40,095 nt of DNA from Candidatus Hadersleviella danica (GTDB lineage Bacteria; Chloroflexota; Anaerolineae; Promineifilales; Promineifilaceae): positions 1-40,095 of the forward strand of contig JADJSZ010000069.1 of the NCBI GenBank assembly GCA_016711405.1. Direction: 5' to 3'. This document shows, one piece after another, positions 8,997-17,187 of the stretch (within the stretch, counting starts at the first letter, position 1; each line of letters begins with the position of its first letter). A program made the position numbers and the translations under genes. The notes beneath the pieces are model-generated. The model searched no databases, was not told the DNA's origin, and saw only the letters and a program-made list of their open reading frames with translations.

Positions 8997-11809
8997 CTAA
9001 TCCCTTGGTGGCAAGGCAAGGGTGAAGGCAAAAGTGGTGCCTGCGGCCGAGGTTTCTTCCACCCACACCCGCTCGTCCATCGCCTCCAACGCCATCTTGC
9101 AAAAGCCAACCCCAACCCATTGCCTTGCCCCTTGGGCTGATTTCCCCCTGTGGTGAACTTCTCAAACAAGCGATGTCTTATCTCGGGGTCAATGCCCGGC
9201 CCTGTGTCGCGGATGCTGATTTTGAGCTTGTGTTGGTCAGGCAAGACGGCCGTGGAAATGGTAATACGGCCGTTGGGCGGTGTGAACTTGAGCGCATTGC
9301 CCACCAGATTTTGCAACACTCGCTCCACCAAATTGCGGTCAGCCCATACCACCCCATACTGATTGTCCACCTCATAAACCAACTCAATTTGCTTCTCCTG
9401 CGCCAACGGCGACATGAGATTGGTCGTGTAAAACAGGGCGCGTTGCACTTCAAACAAAGTGTAGTTAAGCGGCAGGCGGCGGCTTTCAAGGTGGTTAATA
9501 TCCAAAATGGAGTTGACAAGCCCCAACAGCCTGTCGGTGTTTTGCAGAGAAATGTCGAGTAGCTGTTGTTCGCTGGCTCCCAATTCATGCTCGCTTTGCA
9601 AAATATCGCGCAATAAGTCGAGGCTTCCCGCAATCATGTGCAACGGGTTCCGCAAATCATGCACCATCGTATAGATGAGGTCTTCGCGCAAGCGTTGCAG
9701 GGTGCGCTCCTCACTAATGTCTCGCCACAAAAACAAACGGCCGAGCGTTTGCCCCTCATCCACCACAGGCAAGCTGGACCATGCCAAAGTGGTGTGTGGC
9801 GAAAGCTCCCATGCGCCGCTGGTGGGGCTATCGGCTCCTTCGTTTAGGCGGGTTAACTCGGCCGCCATCTGGTCGGCAATCAGGTCGGGCAAAGCGGCCA
9901 CAAGGGCTGTCAACGGCCGCCCTGTCCAATCACGCGGTGTGCCCGCCAACCCCAATCGGCTGATGGCTTGTTGGTTGATGACCAAAATGGTTTGGTCGGG
10001 GCTGGCCATCACCATTCCCCCTTGGCTATTTTCGATAATGGCCTCGAGACGGCCACGCTGGGCCGACACAGTTTGGAAGAGGCGGGCATTGGCCACGGCC
10101 GTGGCCACCTGTTGGCCAATCCCTTCCTGCAAGGCCAAATTATTGGTGGCGCGGGTGATGGGCTGGCGGGCATAGAGGCTCATCACACCCAACAGTTCCC
10201 CTTGGTGGCGCAAAATCACGGCCGAGCAAGCGCGGTAGCTGTGAGCCAAGAGCAAATCCACTGCACGGGGCACGGCCGCTTGCAACGTCTGCAAGATGGC
10301 CGACCCATTCTGCAAATCATGCACCACAATGCTCGTTTGGGCTTGGGTAAAAGTGTAGCTACAAAGCGACCATGCGGGAATCGCCCCCTCTTCGAGCAAC
10401 TTTTCCATAAAGGGGGCAGGCAAGGTATAGGCGGCGGGTTCCAGCCGCTGGCTGTGGGGGTTGTACAGGGCAATCAGCCCCCCATCATAGCCCAAGGAGC
10501 CTATCACGACCTCGAGCGTTTCTTTGAGGGCGCGGTCATGGATGAGCGTTTCGTTGACCGTCCGCATGACGGTGTAGAGGGTGCGAAGCTCGGCCGTGTA
10601 GTTGCTGAGGGTGGTGTACAACTCGGCATTGACCAAGGCCAGTGCCGCCGCTTCGGCCATAGATTCGGCCAGCAAAATATCTTCGGGGGTAAATGAAAAG
10701 GGTTGTTCTTGCCCCAAGGCCAACAAACCAAAAAGTTGGTGGCCACGCCGCAGGGGAATAATTAGCTCGCTTTGCAGAGCGGGGTGGGCGGCCGTGTACT
10801 GGGTTAGTTTGGGCACATTGGGAATGTTGTCGGTGTGCCGCTCTTCCCACACCCGCTGGAGGCGGGGGTAGCTGGCCAAGGGGATTTGTTCGGGCCATTG
10901 GGGAACCAACGAACCCGCCGCCGCGCCTACGCGCAAGATGTGGCGCTCGGCCGTGGGTAGAAGCACGGCCGCCATCGGCCAACCCGTCAGTTGCACAACA
11001 GTTTGCACCGTCGCTTGCACAATCTCGTCGCTATCGAGTTGGTTGCTAATCGCCTGTAACAGTTCAAAAACGGAGGCTTGCCGCTCCAACATGCGCCGTT
11101 GCCCTTCAAAAATTTGGGCGTTGCCCAGTGCCAAAGCCATTTGAGAAGCGGCCGATTCCATCAGCCACATATCTTCTTCGTTAAAAAAACTGGTTTGGCT
11201 GTGAATCAGAGTCAATACACCTGTAATAGTGTGCCCTTGGGTGATGGGCAAGCACAACACCGAACCCGTTTCGTAGCTGGCATTGGGCAAACTCACCCAA
11301 CGCTCGTCTTGGCTGACATCGGCAATGTAGGCCATTTGCCCCGTGCGCACCACCCAGCCCGCCAGCCCTTTGTCCATCACTTGCCCCACCACTTTTTGGG
11401 CTTCGTCGGTGTGCTGGTTATGTAGGGAGGTGATGCTATCGGTCACGCGCCCGGCCGCATCCAACAGCAACAGGCTCCCAATTTCGGCGTTGGTCAGGTT
11501 GGAGGTAATGTCGAGGATGCGCCGCAAGGTCTCAGGCAGGGTAGACATGCTGGAGGTGGCGCGAGCGAGTGCCACCAGTTTATCGGTTAGTTTTTGGCGC
11601 AAAACCAGCTCGTTTTTTTCTTGCTGGTATGTTTTAAGAATATCGGTCAGTTTTTGGATGGTCTCTTGGGTTTGGGCGGCCGTGTGCGATTGCTCCTCGG
11701 CCGTTTGCCGTATCACCTCTTTTTGCCGCCACCAAGACACAGCCAAAACCCCGCTTATCAGGAGCAACAAGGCGATAAAAGCCAGTAGGATGAGCGGGGT
11801 TGGGGGCAT
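8997..11809 (-). CDS. GAF/PAS-containing sensor histidine kinase, C-terminus frameshifted
   Basis: This is a membrane-anchored sensor kinase of about 938 residues. One N-terminal helix (5-27) and a coiled coil (30-65) are followed by three GAF domains (about 85-235, 245-400, 410-585), a PAS domain (about 590-710) and a HisKA domain with 'YTMVHDLRNPLHMI'. The ATPase part has N-box 'QNLVGNALKF', G1 'RDTGPGID' and G2 'GNGLGLAF'. After G2 the frame is lost. One extra A in the AAAA at 9101-9104 restores '...FCKMALEAMDERVWVEE' and a stop at 8997, the normal kinase end. No response regulator is adjacent, so the output is unknown. Signals are likely cytosolic, given the single helix and no sensor loop. 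Confidence 0.9.
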
Positions 11810-11827
11810 GGGTGGGGGGAAGGGAGA

Positions 11828-11930
11828 GCAGGGGAGCAGGGGAGCAGGGGAGCAGAAGGGGTATCCCTTTCTTTTCTCTTTTCTCTCTTCCCTCTTCCCC
11901 CCTCTCTTTTCTCTTAATTAACGACAACGG
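11828..11930. repeat. 8-bp tandem repeat CAGGGGAG and CT tract
   Basis: CAGGGGAG occurs three times in a row from about 11828, followed by GA/CT-rich sequence to 11915. It lies directly upstream of the kinase start on the minus strand. Apart from this and the palindromic element at 12017-12181, nothing else is visible in 11810-12205. Confidence 0.7.
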
Positions 11931-12016
11931 TGGGCGGGATAATGCCGTTATATTACTCAAGCAAGGCTCAATTGTCACTAAATTATCTAGCACCCTCTAG
12001 TACCATATGGGCAAAT

Positions 12017-12181
12017 AAGGCCATTCCCAAAATTTAACTATCCTGCAAGGCGAACATTTTTTAGACACGAATTGCATGAATGACACGAATTTTCTCGAAT
12101 CTATTTCGTGTCATTCGTAAAATTCGTGCAATTCGTGTCTGCTTTCAACCTGATTGGATAATTATTTTTTGGCAACGCCCT
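12017..12181. repeat. Large MITE-like palindrome, ATTCGTGTC family copy 2
   Basis: The outer arms AAGGCCATTCCCAAAA...TAACTATCC and the reverse complement of the right end (GGGCGTTGCCAAAA...TAATTATCC) are related. The inner arms AGACACGAATT and AATTCGTGTCT match exactly. The whole is about 165 bp. I see no clear target duplication. A second copy with the same left 29 bases lies at 13344, so the two flank the phosphodiesterase gene. Confidence 0.7.
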
Positions 12182-12205
12182 AAATTATTCGCCCCCCCTT
12201 GCACC

Positions 12206-13303
12206 CTATTTCTGGAGAGCTTGGTGTACTGGTTGGCCATCTAACCCTTCGGGCAGGGGCAGGCGCAAGATGGTAAGGGCGGTGGCGGCCGTGTCATACG
12301 TCTCAATCGGCTCGGTGAGCATCACCCCACCCGCCACGGCCGCTGGCCCACTCAGAATCCACGGAATGGTGCGATTCACCGCCAGCGTGGGGTCGCCATG
12401 ACCCAAATTGATGCCACCGTGGTCGGCCGTGAGCACAATGGTGGTGGTTTCGCGCAATCCCTTATCGGCAAGGGCTTTCAAGATGGTTCCCACGGCCGTA
12501 TCCGCTTGCGCCACGGCCGCCAAATACGCCTCCGACATCCACCCCAGTGCATGGCCCGTTCCATCTACCTCGGGCAAATGGGTAAACATCAGGTCAAATG
12601 GCTCCTCTTCAGCCAGCAATTGGGCAAAGCGCATACTCACCCCCACATCGCCAAGGGCATAGATGGATTGGGTCGTGACCTCGGGCTGGGCGAGGAGCAT
12701 GATTTTGGTTTTGCCATACACGGCGAGCGAGCGCAGGCCAGCGGCCGTGGCATAATTGAACAGGGTGGGGGTGGTGATGGGCGGCCGTTCAGGGGCATCA
12801 TCATTCCACCACACCCCGTGCTGGTAAAAATCTACCCCTGAGAGCATAGAGGTGTGTGAGGGCAGGGTGATTGACGGGCTAATCGTTTGCGCCGCCCATG
12901 AATACGCCCCCGTTTGGGCGAGTTCCCAAATGTGCGGGGTTAGCTCGGCCGAGATGGCATCGGGGCGCAAGCCATCTACCACAATGATGAGGACGCGGCT
13001 GGGGGGCAACACGGTGGGGGTGTGGGTCGATGTTGGGCTGGCAGTTGCCGTGGCGGTGGCGGTGGCGGTGGCGGTGGGGGTTGCCGATTTGGTGATGAGG
13101 GGTAGGGTGATGGCTGTCGTGGCCACGGCCGTGGGGGACACGGCCGCCAACGCCGCCGCTGTCGCTGTTGGCACAGGGGGGGGCGGGGAAGAAGGCGCGG
13201 CCGTGGGGACGCACCCCGCTAAGACGAGCCAGACGCTGTAACCGAGTAACTGTAAGCCAAATCGGCTCAATCGAAGCAATGGTTTAGTCCAAAATTTGTT
13301 CAC
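12206..13303 (-). CDS. Alkaline phosphatase superfamily phosphodiesterase lipoprotein
   Basis: The product has 365 residues. A signal peptide ends in a lipobox (WLVLAGC, Cys about 31). A low-complexity spacer to about residue 100 contains a TATATATATA run encoded by a pure GGTGGC hexamer repeat (about 13050-13077). The catalytic domain belongs to the type I phosphodiesterase / nucleotide pyrophosphatase group. Metal ligands and nucleophile are visible in 'IIVVDGLRPDAI' (Asp), 'SITLPSHTSM' (nucleophile Thr/Ser), 'LPEVDGTGHALG' (Asp, His) and 'LTADHGG' (Asp, His). Autotransporting or sugar-transfer relatives exist, so the exact phosphoester is unknown. It acts outside the membrane. Confidence 0.87.
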   Translation of the reverse strand: MNKFWTKPLLRLSRFGLQLLGYSVWLVLAGCVPTAAPSSPPPPVPTATAAALAAVSPTAVATTAITLPLITKSATPTATATATATATASPTSTHTPTVLPPSRVLIIVVDGLRPDAISAELTPHIWELAQTGAYSWAAQTISPSITLPSHTSMLSGVDFYQHGVWWNDDAPERPPITTPTLFNYATAAGLRSLAVYGKTKIMLLAQPEVTTQSIYALGDVGVSMRFAQLLAEEEPFDLMFTHLPEVDGTGHALGWMSEAYLAAVAQADTAVGTILKALADKGLRETTTIVLTADHGGINLGHGDPTLAVNRTIPWILSGPAAVAGGVMLTEPIETYDTAATALTILRLPLPEGLDGQPVHQALQK

Positions 13304-13343
13304 TGAAATACCTCTTCGTGTGATTTAGTGACAAAATTCATTT

Positions 13344-13464
13344 AAGGCCATTCCCAAAATTTAACTATCCTGAGGGGTGAAGAATTTTTTGACACGAATT
13401 TCACGAATGACACGAATTTTTTCTTAACCAATTACGTGAATGCGGTGTCTGTTTTAACCCAATG
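13344..13464. repeat. ATTCGTGTC family palindrome, copy 3 (right end diverged)
   Basis: The first 29 bases (AAGGCCATTCCCAAAATTTA and following) are identical to the start of the 12017 copy. They are followed by TTTTTTGACACGAATTTCAC and a degenerate right arm TGCGGTGTCTGTTTTAACCC. The right outer arm seen in copy 2 is lost. The element lies between the phosphodiesterase start and the glycosyltransferase promoter. Confidence 0.7.
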
Positions 13465-13541
13465 GTATGTGTCCACAGTTGCAAAAAGGGTTACGGCGGC
13501 CACACCCCAAGGCAAAGTAGCCAAGCAGATGAGCGTTCTCT

Positions 13542-13547
13542 TATAAT
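13542..13547 (+). promoter_or_regulatory. Candidate -10 box for the GT2 gene
   Basis: A perfect TATAAT abuts the heptamer array at 13547. A start site about 7 bases downstream would make the 5' untranslated region consist almost wholly of the array. No convincing -35 is visible. Confidence 0.5.
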
Positions 13548-13590
13548 CAATCCGCAATCCAAAATCCCCAATCCAAAATCCAAACTCCCT
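13547..13590 (+). repeat. Tandem heptamer array (NNAATCC) ending at a start codon
   Basis: TCAATCC, GCAATCC, AAAATCC, CCAATCC, AAAATCC and AAACTCC follow in perfect 7-base register, then CT and the ATG at 13591. There is no purine-rich ribosome site in the interval. Confidence 0.85.
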
Positions 13591-14523
13591 ATGCCCGATT
13601 TATCCGTCATCATCGTCAGTTGGAATGTGCGCGATTTGTTGCGCGATTGTTTGCGTTCGGTGCTGGCGGGGGCGGGTGGGCTGGTGCTGGAACTGATTGT
13701 GGTGGATAGTGGCTCGGCCGATGGCACGGCCGAGATGGTGCGCGAGGAGTTCCCCCAAGTCCACCTCATCGCCCGCCCCGACAATGTGGGCTTTCCCAAG
13801 GGCAACAACTTGGGGCTAGAGGTGGCCAACGGCCGCACTTTGCTCCTGCTCAACCCCGATACGGTGGTGGTGGGCGAGGCATTGCCGACGGCCGTGGCCT
13901 ATTTGGCCGCCCACCCCGCCGTGGGCATGGTCGGTTGCCAATTGCTCAACAGCGATGGCTCGGTGCAATCGTCGCGCCGCCGCTTTCCCACGCTGATGAC
14001 GGCCGTGTACGAAAGCACATGGCTCCAGCCGCTCGCGCCGCGCTCGCTATTGCGCCATTACTACGCCGAAGATGTGGCGGATGATGAAACGGCCGAGGTA
14101 GATTGGGTGATGGGTGCGTTTTTGCTCACCCGCCGCGAAATTATCGCCCAAGTGGGGGGCATGGATGAAGCGTATTTCATGTATTCTGAGGAATTAGATT
14201 GGTGTAAGCGCATCAAAGCGGCAGGGTGGCAGGTGGTTTATTTGCCCACAGCCCAAGTCATTCACCACCAAGGCAAGAGCAGTGAGCAAGCCTCTACCCA
14301 ACGGCACATCCATTTTAACCGGGCTAAGTTGCGCTATTTTCGGAAATACCACGGCCGTTTGCCCGCCCTACTCCTGCGCCTCATTCTGCTCCTCAACTTC
14401 GCCACCCAACTGCTCCTCGAAACAGCCAAAGGCATAGTGGGCCACAAACGCCCCCTGCGCTGGCAACGCGCCCGCGCCTACTGGCAAGTTCTGCGCTCGG
14501 GTCTGCGCCCGGCGGGGGAGTAG
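13591..14523 (+). CDS. GT2 family glycosyltransferase (rhamnosyltransferase-like)
   Basis: The product has 310 residues from ATG 13591. The frame is open further upstream, but that part is repeat sequence. The N-terminus 'DLSVIIVSWNVRDLLRDCL' and 'ELIVVDSGSADGTAEMV' are the GT-A nucleotide-sugar fold. 'ARPDNVGFPKGNNLGL' and 'LLLNPDTVV' (the DxD equivalent) follow, and 'VDWVMGAFLLTRRE' with 'DEAYFMYSEELDWCKR' is the acceptor-side signature of WbbL-like rhamnosyltransferases. A hydrophobic C-terminal patch (about 255-285) suggests membrane association. It probably adds a sugar to an envelope glycan; donor and acceptor are not determined. Confidence 0.9.
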   Translation: MPDLSVIIVSWNVRDLLRDCLRSVLAGAGGLVLELIVVDSGSADGTAEMVREEFPQVHLIARPDNVGFPKGNNLGLEVANGRTLLLLNPDTVVVGEALPTAVAYLAAHPAVGMVGCQLLNSDGSVQSSRRRFPTLMTAVYESTWLQPLAPRSLLRHYYAEDVADDETAEVDWVMGAFLLTRREIIAQVGGMDEAYFMYSEELDWCKRIKAAGWQVVYLPTAQVIHHQGKSSEQASTQRHIHFNRAKLRYFRKYHGRLPALLLRLILLLNFATQLLLETAKGIVGHKRPLRWQRARAYWQVLRSGLRPAGE

Positions 14524-14527
14524 GGGG

Positions 14528-14622
14528 TGTAGAAGTATATTGGTATATTGGTGTATTGGTTATGGGTGAGGTACAGACATTACTACACCAATATACCTCT
14601 ATACCAATACACCAATAACCTA
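14528..14622. repeat. Hairpin of the TTGGTGTA family
   Basis: GTATATTGGTATATTGGTGT and following (14535-14560) are complementary to TACACCAATATACCTC...ATACACCAATAACC (14583-14620). It immediately follows the glycosyltransferase stop. The TATTGGT units have a period of 7 to 8 bases. Confidence 0.75.
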
Positions 14623-14645
14623 TAAACCCACTGGATTGAAAGTGG

Positions 14646-14651
14646 TATAAT
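14646..14651 (+). promoter_or_regulatory. Candidate -10 box
   Basis: TATAAT in the context GTGGTATAATGCCCCC lies 44 bases before the ATG at 14696. No -35 match is obvious. Confidence 0.5.
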
Positions 14652-14695
14652 GCCCCCAATGCTCTTATCGAATCACACCCCAGAGGAAGGTCACC

Positions 14696-15058
14696 ATGTC
14701 TAAAGAGTACAGCGTTAAAATTTCACTGCCGACCAACATCTATGAACCCCTGCAACAGATTGCGGCCGCGACGGGAACCCCATTAGAACAGGTCGTGGTG
14801 CAAACCATTAAAGGGGGAATGCCCCCCTCGCTCCGCAAAGTGCCCGAACAATTCCACGATGAATTGTTGGGGCTGAACAAGATGGGGGATACCGAGTTGT
14901 GGAATATCATCCAAACCCGTGTTGCCCCGCACGATGATGAGGAGGGTTCGGTGTATGAAACGGCCGATTTCCCCATGCTCCGCCGTGCCTACGCCTTTTC
15001 CCTGCTCAAATGGCGTGGCCACCCCATGCCCTCCCCCCACGAAATTATGTTTGATTAG
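14696..15058 (+). CDS. Small protein with ribbon-helix-helix-like N-terminus
   Basis: The product has 120 residues. 'YSVKISLPTNIYEPLQQIAA' followed by 'TPLEQVVVQTIKGG' looks like an antitoxin-type ribbon-helix-helix domain that binds DNA. The C-terminal part 'ELLGLNKMGDTELWNIIQ' and 'RRAYAFSLLKWRGH' matches a small family I associate with Chloroflexota and Cyanobacteria, which usually sits next to a toxin or nuclease gene. Here no toxin is adjacent: the next gene is convergent. A good ribosome site (AGGAAGG) precedes the ATG at 14696. The family likeness is from memory and the function is unproven. Confidence 0.7.
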   Translation: MSKEYSVKISLPTNIYEPLQQIAAATGTPLEQVVVQTIKGGMPPSLRKVPEQFHDELLGLNKMGDTELWNIIQTRVAPHDDEEGSVYETADFPMLRRAYAFSLLKWRGHPMPSPHEIMFD

Positions 15059-15091
15059 GCACATGGTTTGCCCCCGATTAGGTGGCCAACG

Positions 15092-15146
15092 CAAAAGTGA
15101 GCGGTGAAAAGTAGGCCAAGGCACTCTTTTCACCGCTCACTTTTTG
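15092..15146. terminator. Bidirectional intrinsic terminator
   Basis: CAAAAGTGAGCGGTGAAAAG (15092-15111) is perfectly complementary to CTTTTCACCGCTCACTTTTG-type sequence at 15126-15146, with a 14-base loop. T runs follow on the plus side and, read in reverse, on the minus side. It separates the convergent genes 14696-15058 and 15158-16382. Confidence 0.85.
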
Positions 15147-15157
15147 CTTTCTACTGC

Positions 15158-16382
15158 TTATGGGTGCGAAACCACGGCCGTAGCCTCTTCCCAATCAGCC
15201 ACCGCCCCCCGCATCACCTGCGCCACCTCCCACACAATCGGCAGGAAGGCGACTGCCCACAGGGCATACGCACCCCCATGCAACATGGCCCGTGCATCCA
15301 CGAAGAAAATCCCCAGCCAGAGCAACACCCCGCCCAGATGCACGGCCGCTAAACTGAACCAATTGCCCCCCAACCGAGCTGGTTGGCGCGGGGCAAAAAA
15401 GAGGCGAAACAGATAGGGCACAAGGGCAAAGCCAACTTGTAAAACCCAGCCATAAATCAGGGCTTGCGGCGCGTTTTGCTCAACCCCCATGCCGGGGAAG
15501 CCGGGCACGCCCAGAATAATCAGCGGGGCGACCATGACGGGAGCCAAAATCCAGATGTAGGCGGTGGTGAGATGCCACATGCCGGGCGACCATGCGGCCT
15601 TGTCCCCCCAAATCGGCTGGACCATATTGGCCACCACCAGCAACGTCGCCGTCAAGTGCATGACGAGGCCCGGCACAGTGAACCAGAGCGAGCCAGTCCA
15701 CGGCCCCAAAACAAGCCCCAACGCGCCCAAGGTCATCAACCAATAAATCGGGGTAATGGTGCGCGGCCAAGCCAACGGCCGCCCCGCAAACTGCGGATAA
15801 TAATCCAGAATCAGCCCCGCAAACACCAACGACATCAACCCCCAGTTGTTGGCATGGATATGCACCTCCAGCGGGACGGCAATGTTTAACGCTTCTGGGC
15901 CAGCCAAACCACAGCCCTGTGCCGACAAAAATGCCAAATAGAAAGTAGGCCAAGCCCATCAGGTAAAACTTGCGCGTGGGGCTATGGCTGGGGGTGCTGG
16001 AAGTGCCGGTGGGTGCGGGGCGCAATTGCCACAAGTGCCACATCAGCAAACTGGTCGCCGTAAAGATGAGTGTGCCACCCGTGATGATTAAGCCCGCGTT
16101 GACCAGCGGAATGCCAACCATAAGGGTGAGTAGCCCGCCGTTGAGCAGGAGCCACATCGGCCACGAAAAAGCGGGGCGCGGCCGTTGACCATGCAAGGCC
16201 ATCAGCGCGGGGAGGGTTCCAAAAATGAGTTCAGTTAGGACACCAAGGGTAATGAGATGCACCCGCAACCAGCGCAAACCACTGTAGCCAGCGATGAGAT
16301 GGACGCTAATCAGGGAAACGCCCAAGGCCTCAAGGGAGGCCAGTATTAAGAACAGGAAGGCCATCAAAAAGTAGAGAATCAT
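15158..16382 (-). CDS. Heme-copper oxidase subunit I-like membrane protein, frameshifted
   Basis: The product is about 407 residues with roughly 11-12 hydrophobic helices, shorter than a typical oxidase subunit I. The histidine-bearing helices 'ISVHLIAGYSGLRWLRVHLI', 'EVHIHANNWGLMSLVFAG', 'PGLVMHLTATLLVVANM' and 'PGMWHLTTAYIWIL' resemble cbb3/NorB-type subunit I proteins or NnrS-like relatives that bind heme and copper. Two frames are needed: removing one A at 15906-15908 joins '...FVGTGLW' to 'LAGPEALNI'. It lies 82 bases after a Crp/Fnr gene on the same strand, a common pairing in nitric-oxide or oxygen respiration. Whether it is an oxidase or a heme-copper sensor is open. Confidence 0.65.
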
Positions 16383-16464
16383 GTTTTTTTCTCCGTGAGA
16401 ATCGTCTTGAGGCTTAAGCTACCATATTCCCCTGCTCCCCGTCGCCGACTTTTGTCGGATTTGC

Positions 16465-17160
16465 TCAGCTTTCGGCCCAGCGGCGCAGGGCGGCCGTGTC
16501 CAACACTCGGATTTCGTGGCGAGCGACCTCGATTACGCCCTCATCCGCCAACTGCCGCAAGGCGCGTTGCACCACATCGGGCACTGTCCCTAGGCGGGCG
16601 GCCAATTCCGCTTGCGTGTACCAACGCGGCCGATGCAAAACATCTTCCTTGCTGGTACTAAGAAGCAAACTCGCAAGGCGGCCTGTCACGGAGCGCAGGG
16701 ACAAATCTGAGATGAGGGTGACGAGGTGGTTGACGCGCAAAGCGAGTTTTTCGATGAGGTACAGGGCAAAAGCGGGGTGGGCGGTGATGAGCGTTTGCAT
16801 GGTGGCGCGGGGGAGCAAGCCGACCATGCTGGCTTCGAGGCTGATGGCGGTGGCGGGGTTGGTCTGGTTGGCGAGTGCCCCAATTTCGTTGAAGGTTTCG
16901 CCGGGGCCGAGGAATTTGAGGACTTGTTCACGGCCGTTGCTGGCCGTGCGAATCACTTTGAGCCAGCCGTGGTGGAGGATGTAAAGCCCCGTGGCGGGGT
17001 CGCCCTCACTGAAGATGGTTGCGCTGGGTGGGTAGGCGGTCCAACGCACGGCCGTAGCCAAATCCCTGAGCCAAGCAGGGGGCAAGGTCGCAAACAAATC
17101 CATTTCCGACAAACAATTTTTGGTATCGTTTAGGTCTGGTGGGGTCATAGCGTATGGCAA
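16465..17160 (-). CDS. Crp/Fnr family transcriptional regulator
   Basis: The product has 231 residues. An N-terminal cyclic-nucleotide-binding-type beta barrel (about 20-135) has 'PPSATIFSEGDPATGLYILH' and 'GETFNEIGALANQT'. A dimerisation helix follows ('LIEKLALRVNHLVTLISDLS') and then a Crp-type winged helix with 'YTQAELAARLGTVPDVVQRA' (about 180-205) and 'LADEGVIEV'. There is no N-terminal Cys cluster, so it is not a classical Fnr oxygen sensor. ATG 17148 ('MTPPDLND') is a possible start beside 17160. It lies between the AfsR-like gene (27-base gap) and the oxidase-like gene, and may control the latter. Confidence 0.92.
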   Translation of the reverse strand: MPYAMTPPDLNDTKNCLSEMDLFATLPPAWLRDLATAVRWTAYPPSATIFSEGDPATGLYILHHGWLKVIRTASNGREQVLKFLGPGETFNEIGALANQTNPATAISLEASMVGLLPRATMQTLITAHPAFALYLIEKLALRVNHLVTLISDLSLRSVTGRLASLLLSTSKEDVLHRPRWYTQAELAARLGTVPDVVQRALRQLADEGVIEVARHEIRVLDTAALRRWAES

Positions 17161-17187
17161 GACAGATGATATGCGAAGTCGTTCGTT

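Noticed and set aside
13462..13590. Upstream extension of the GT2 glycosyltransferase frame
   Set aside because: It reads through the dispersed palindrome and the heptamer array. The GT2 core begins at the ATG at 13591.
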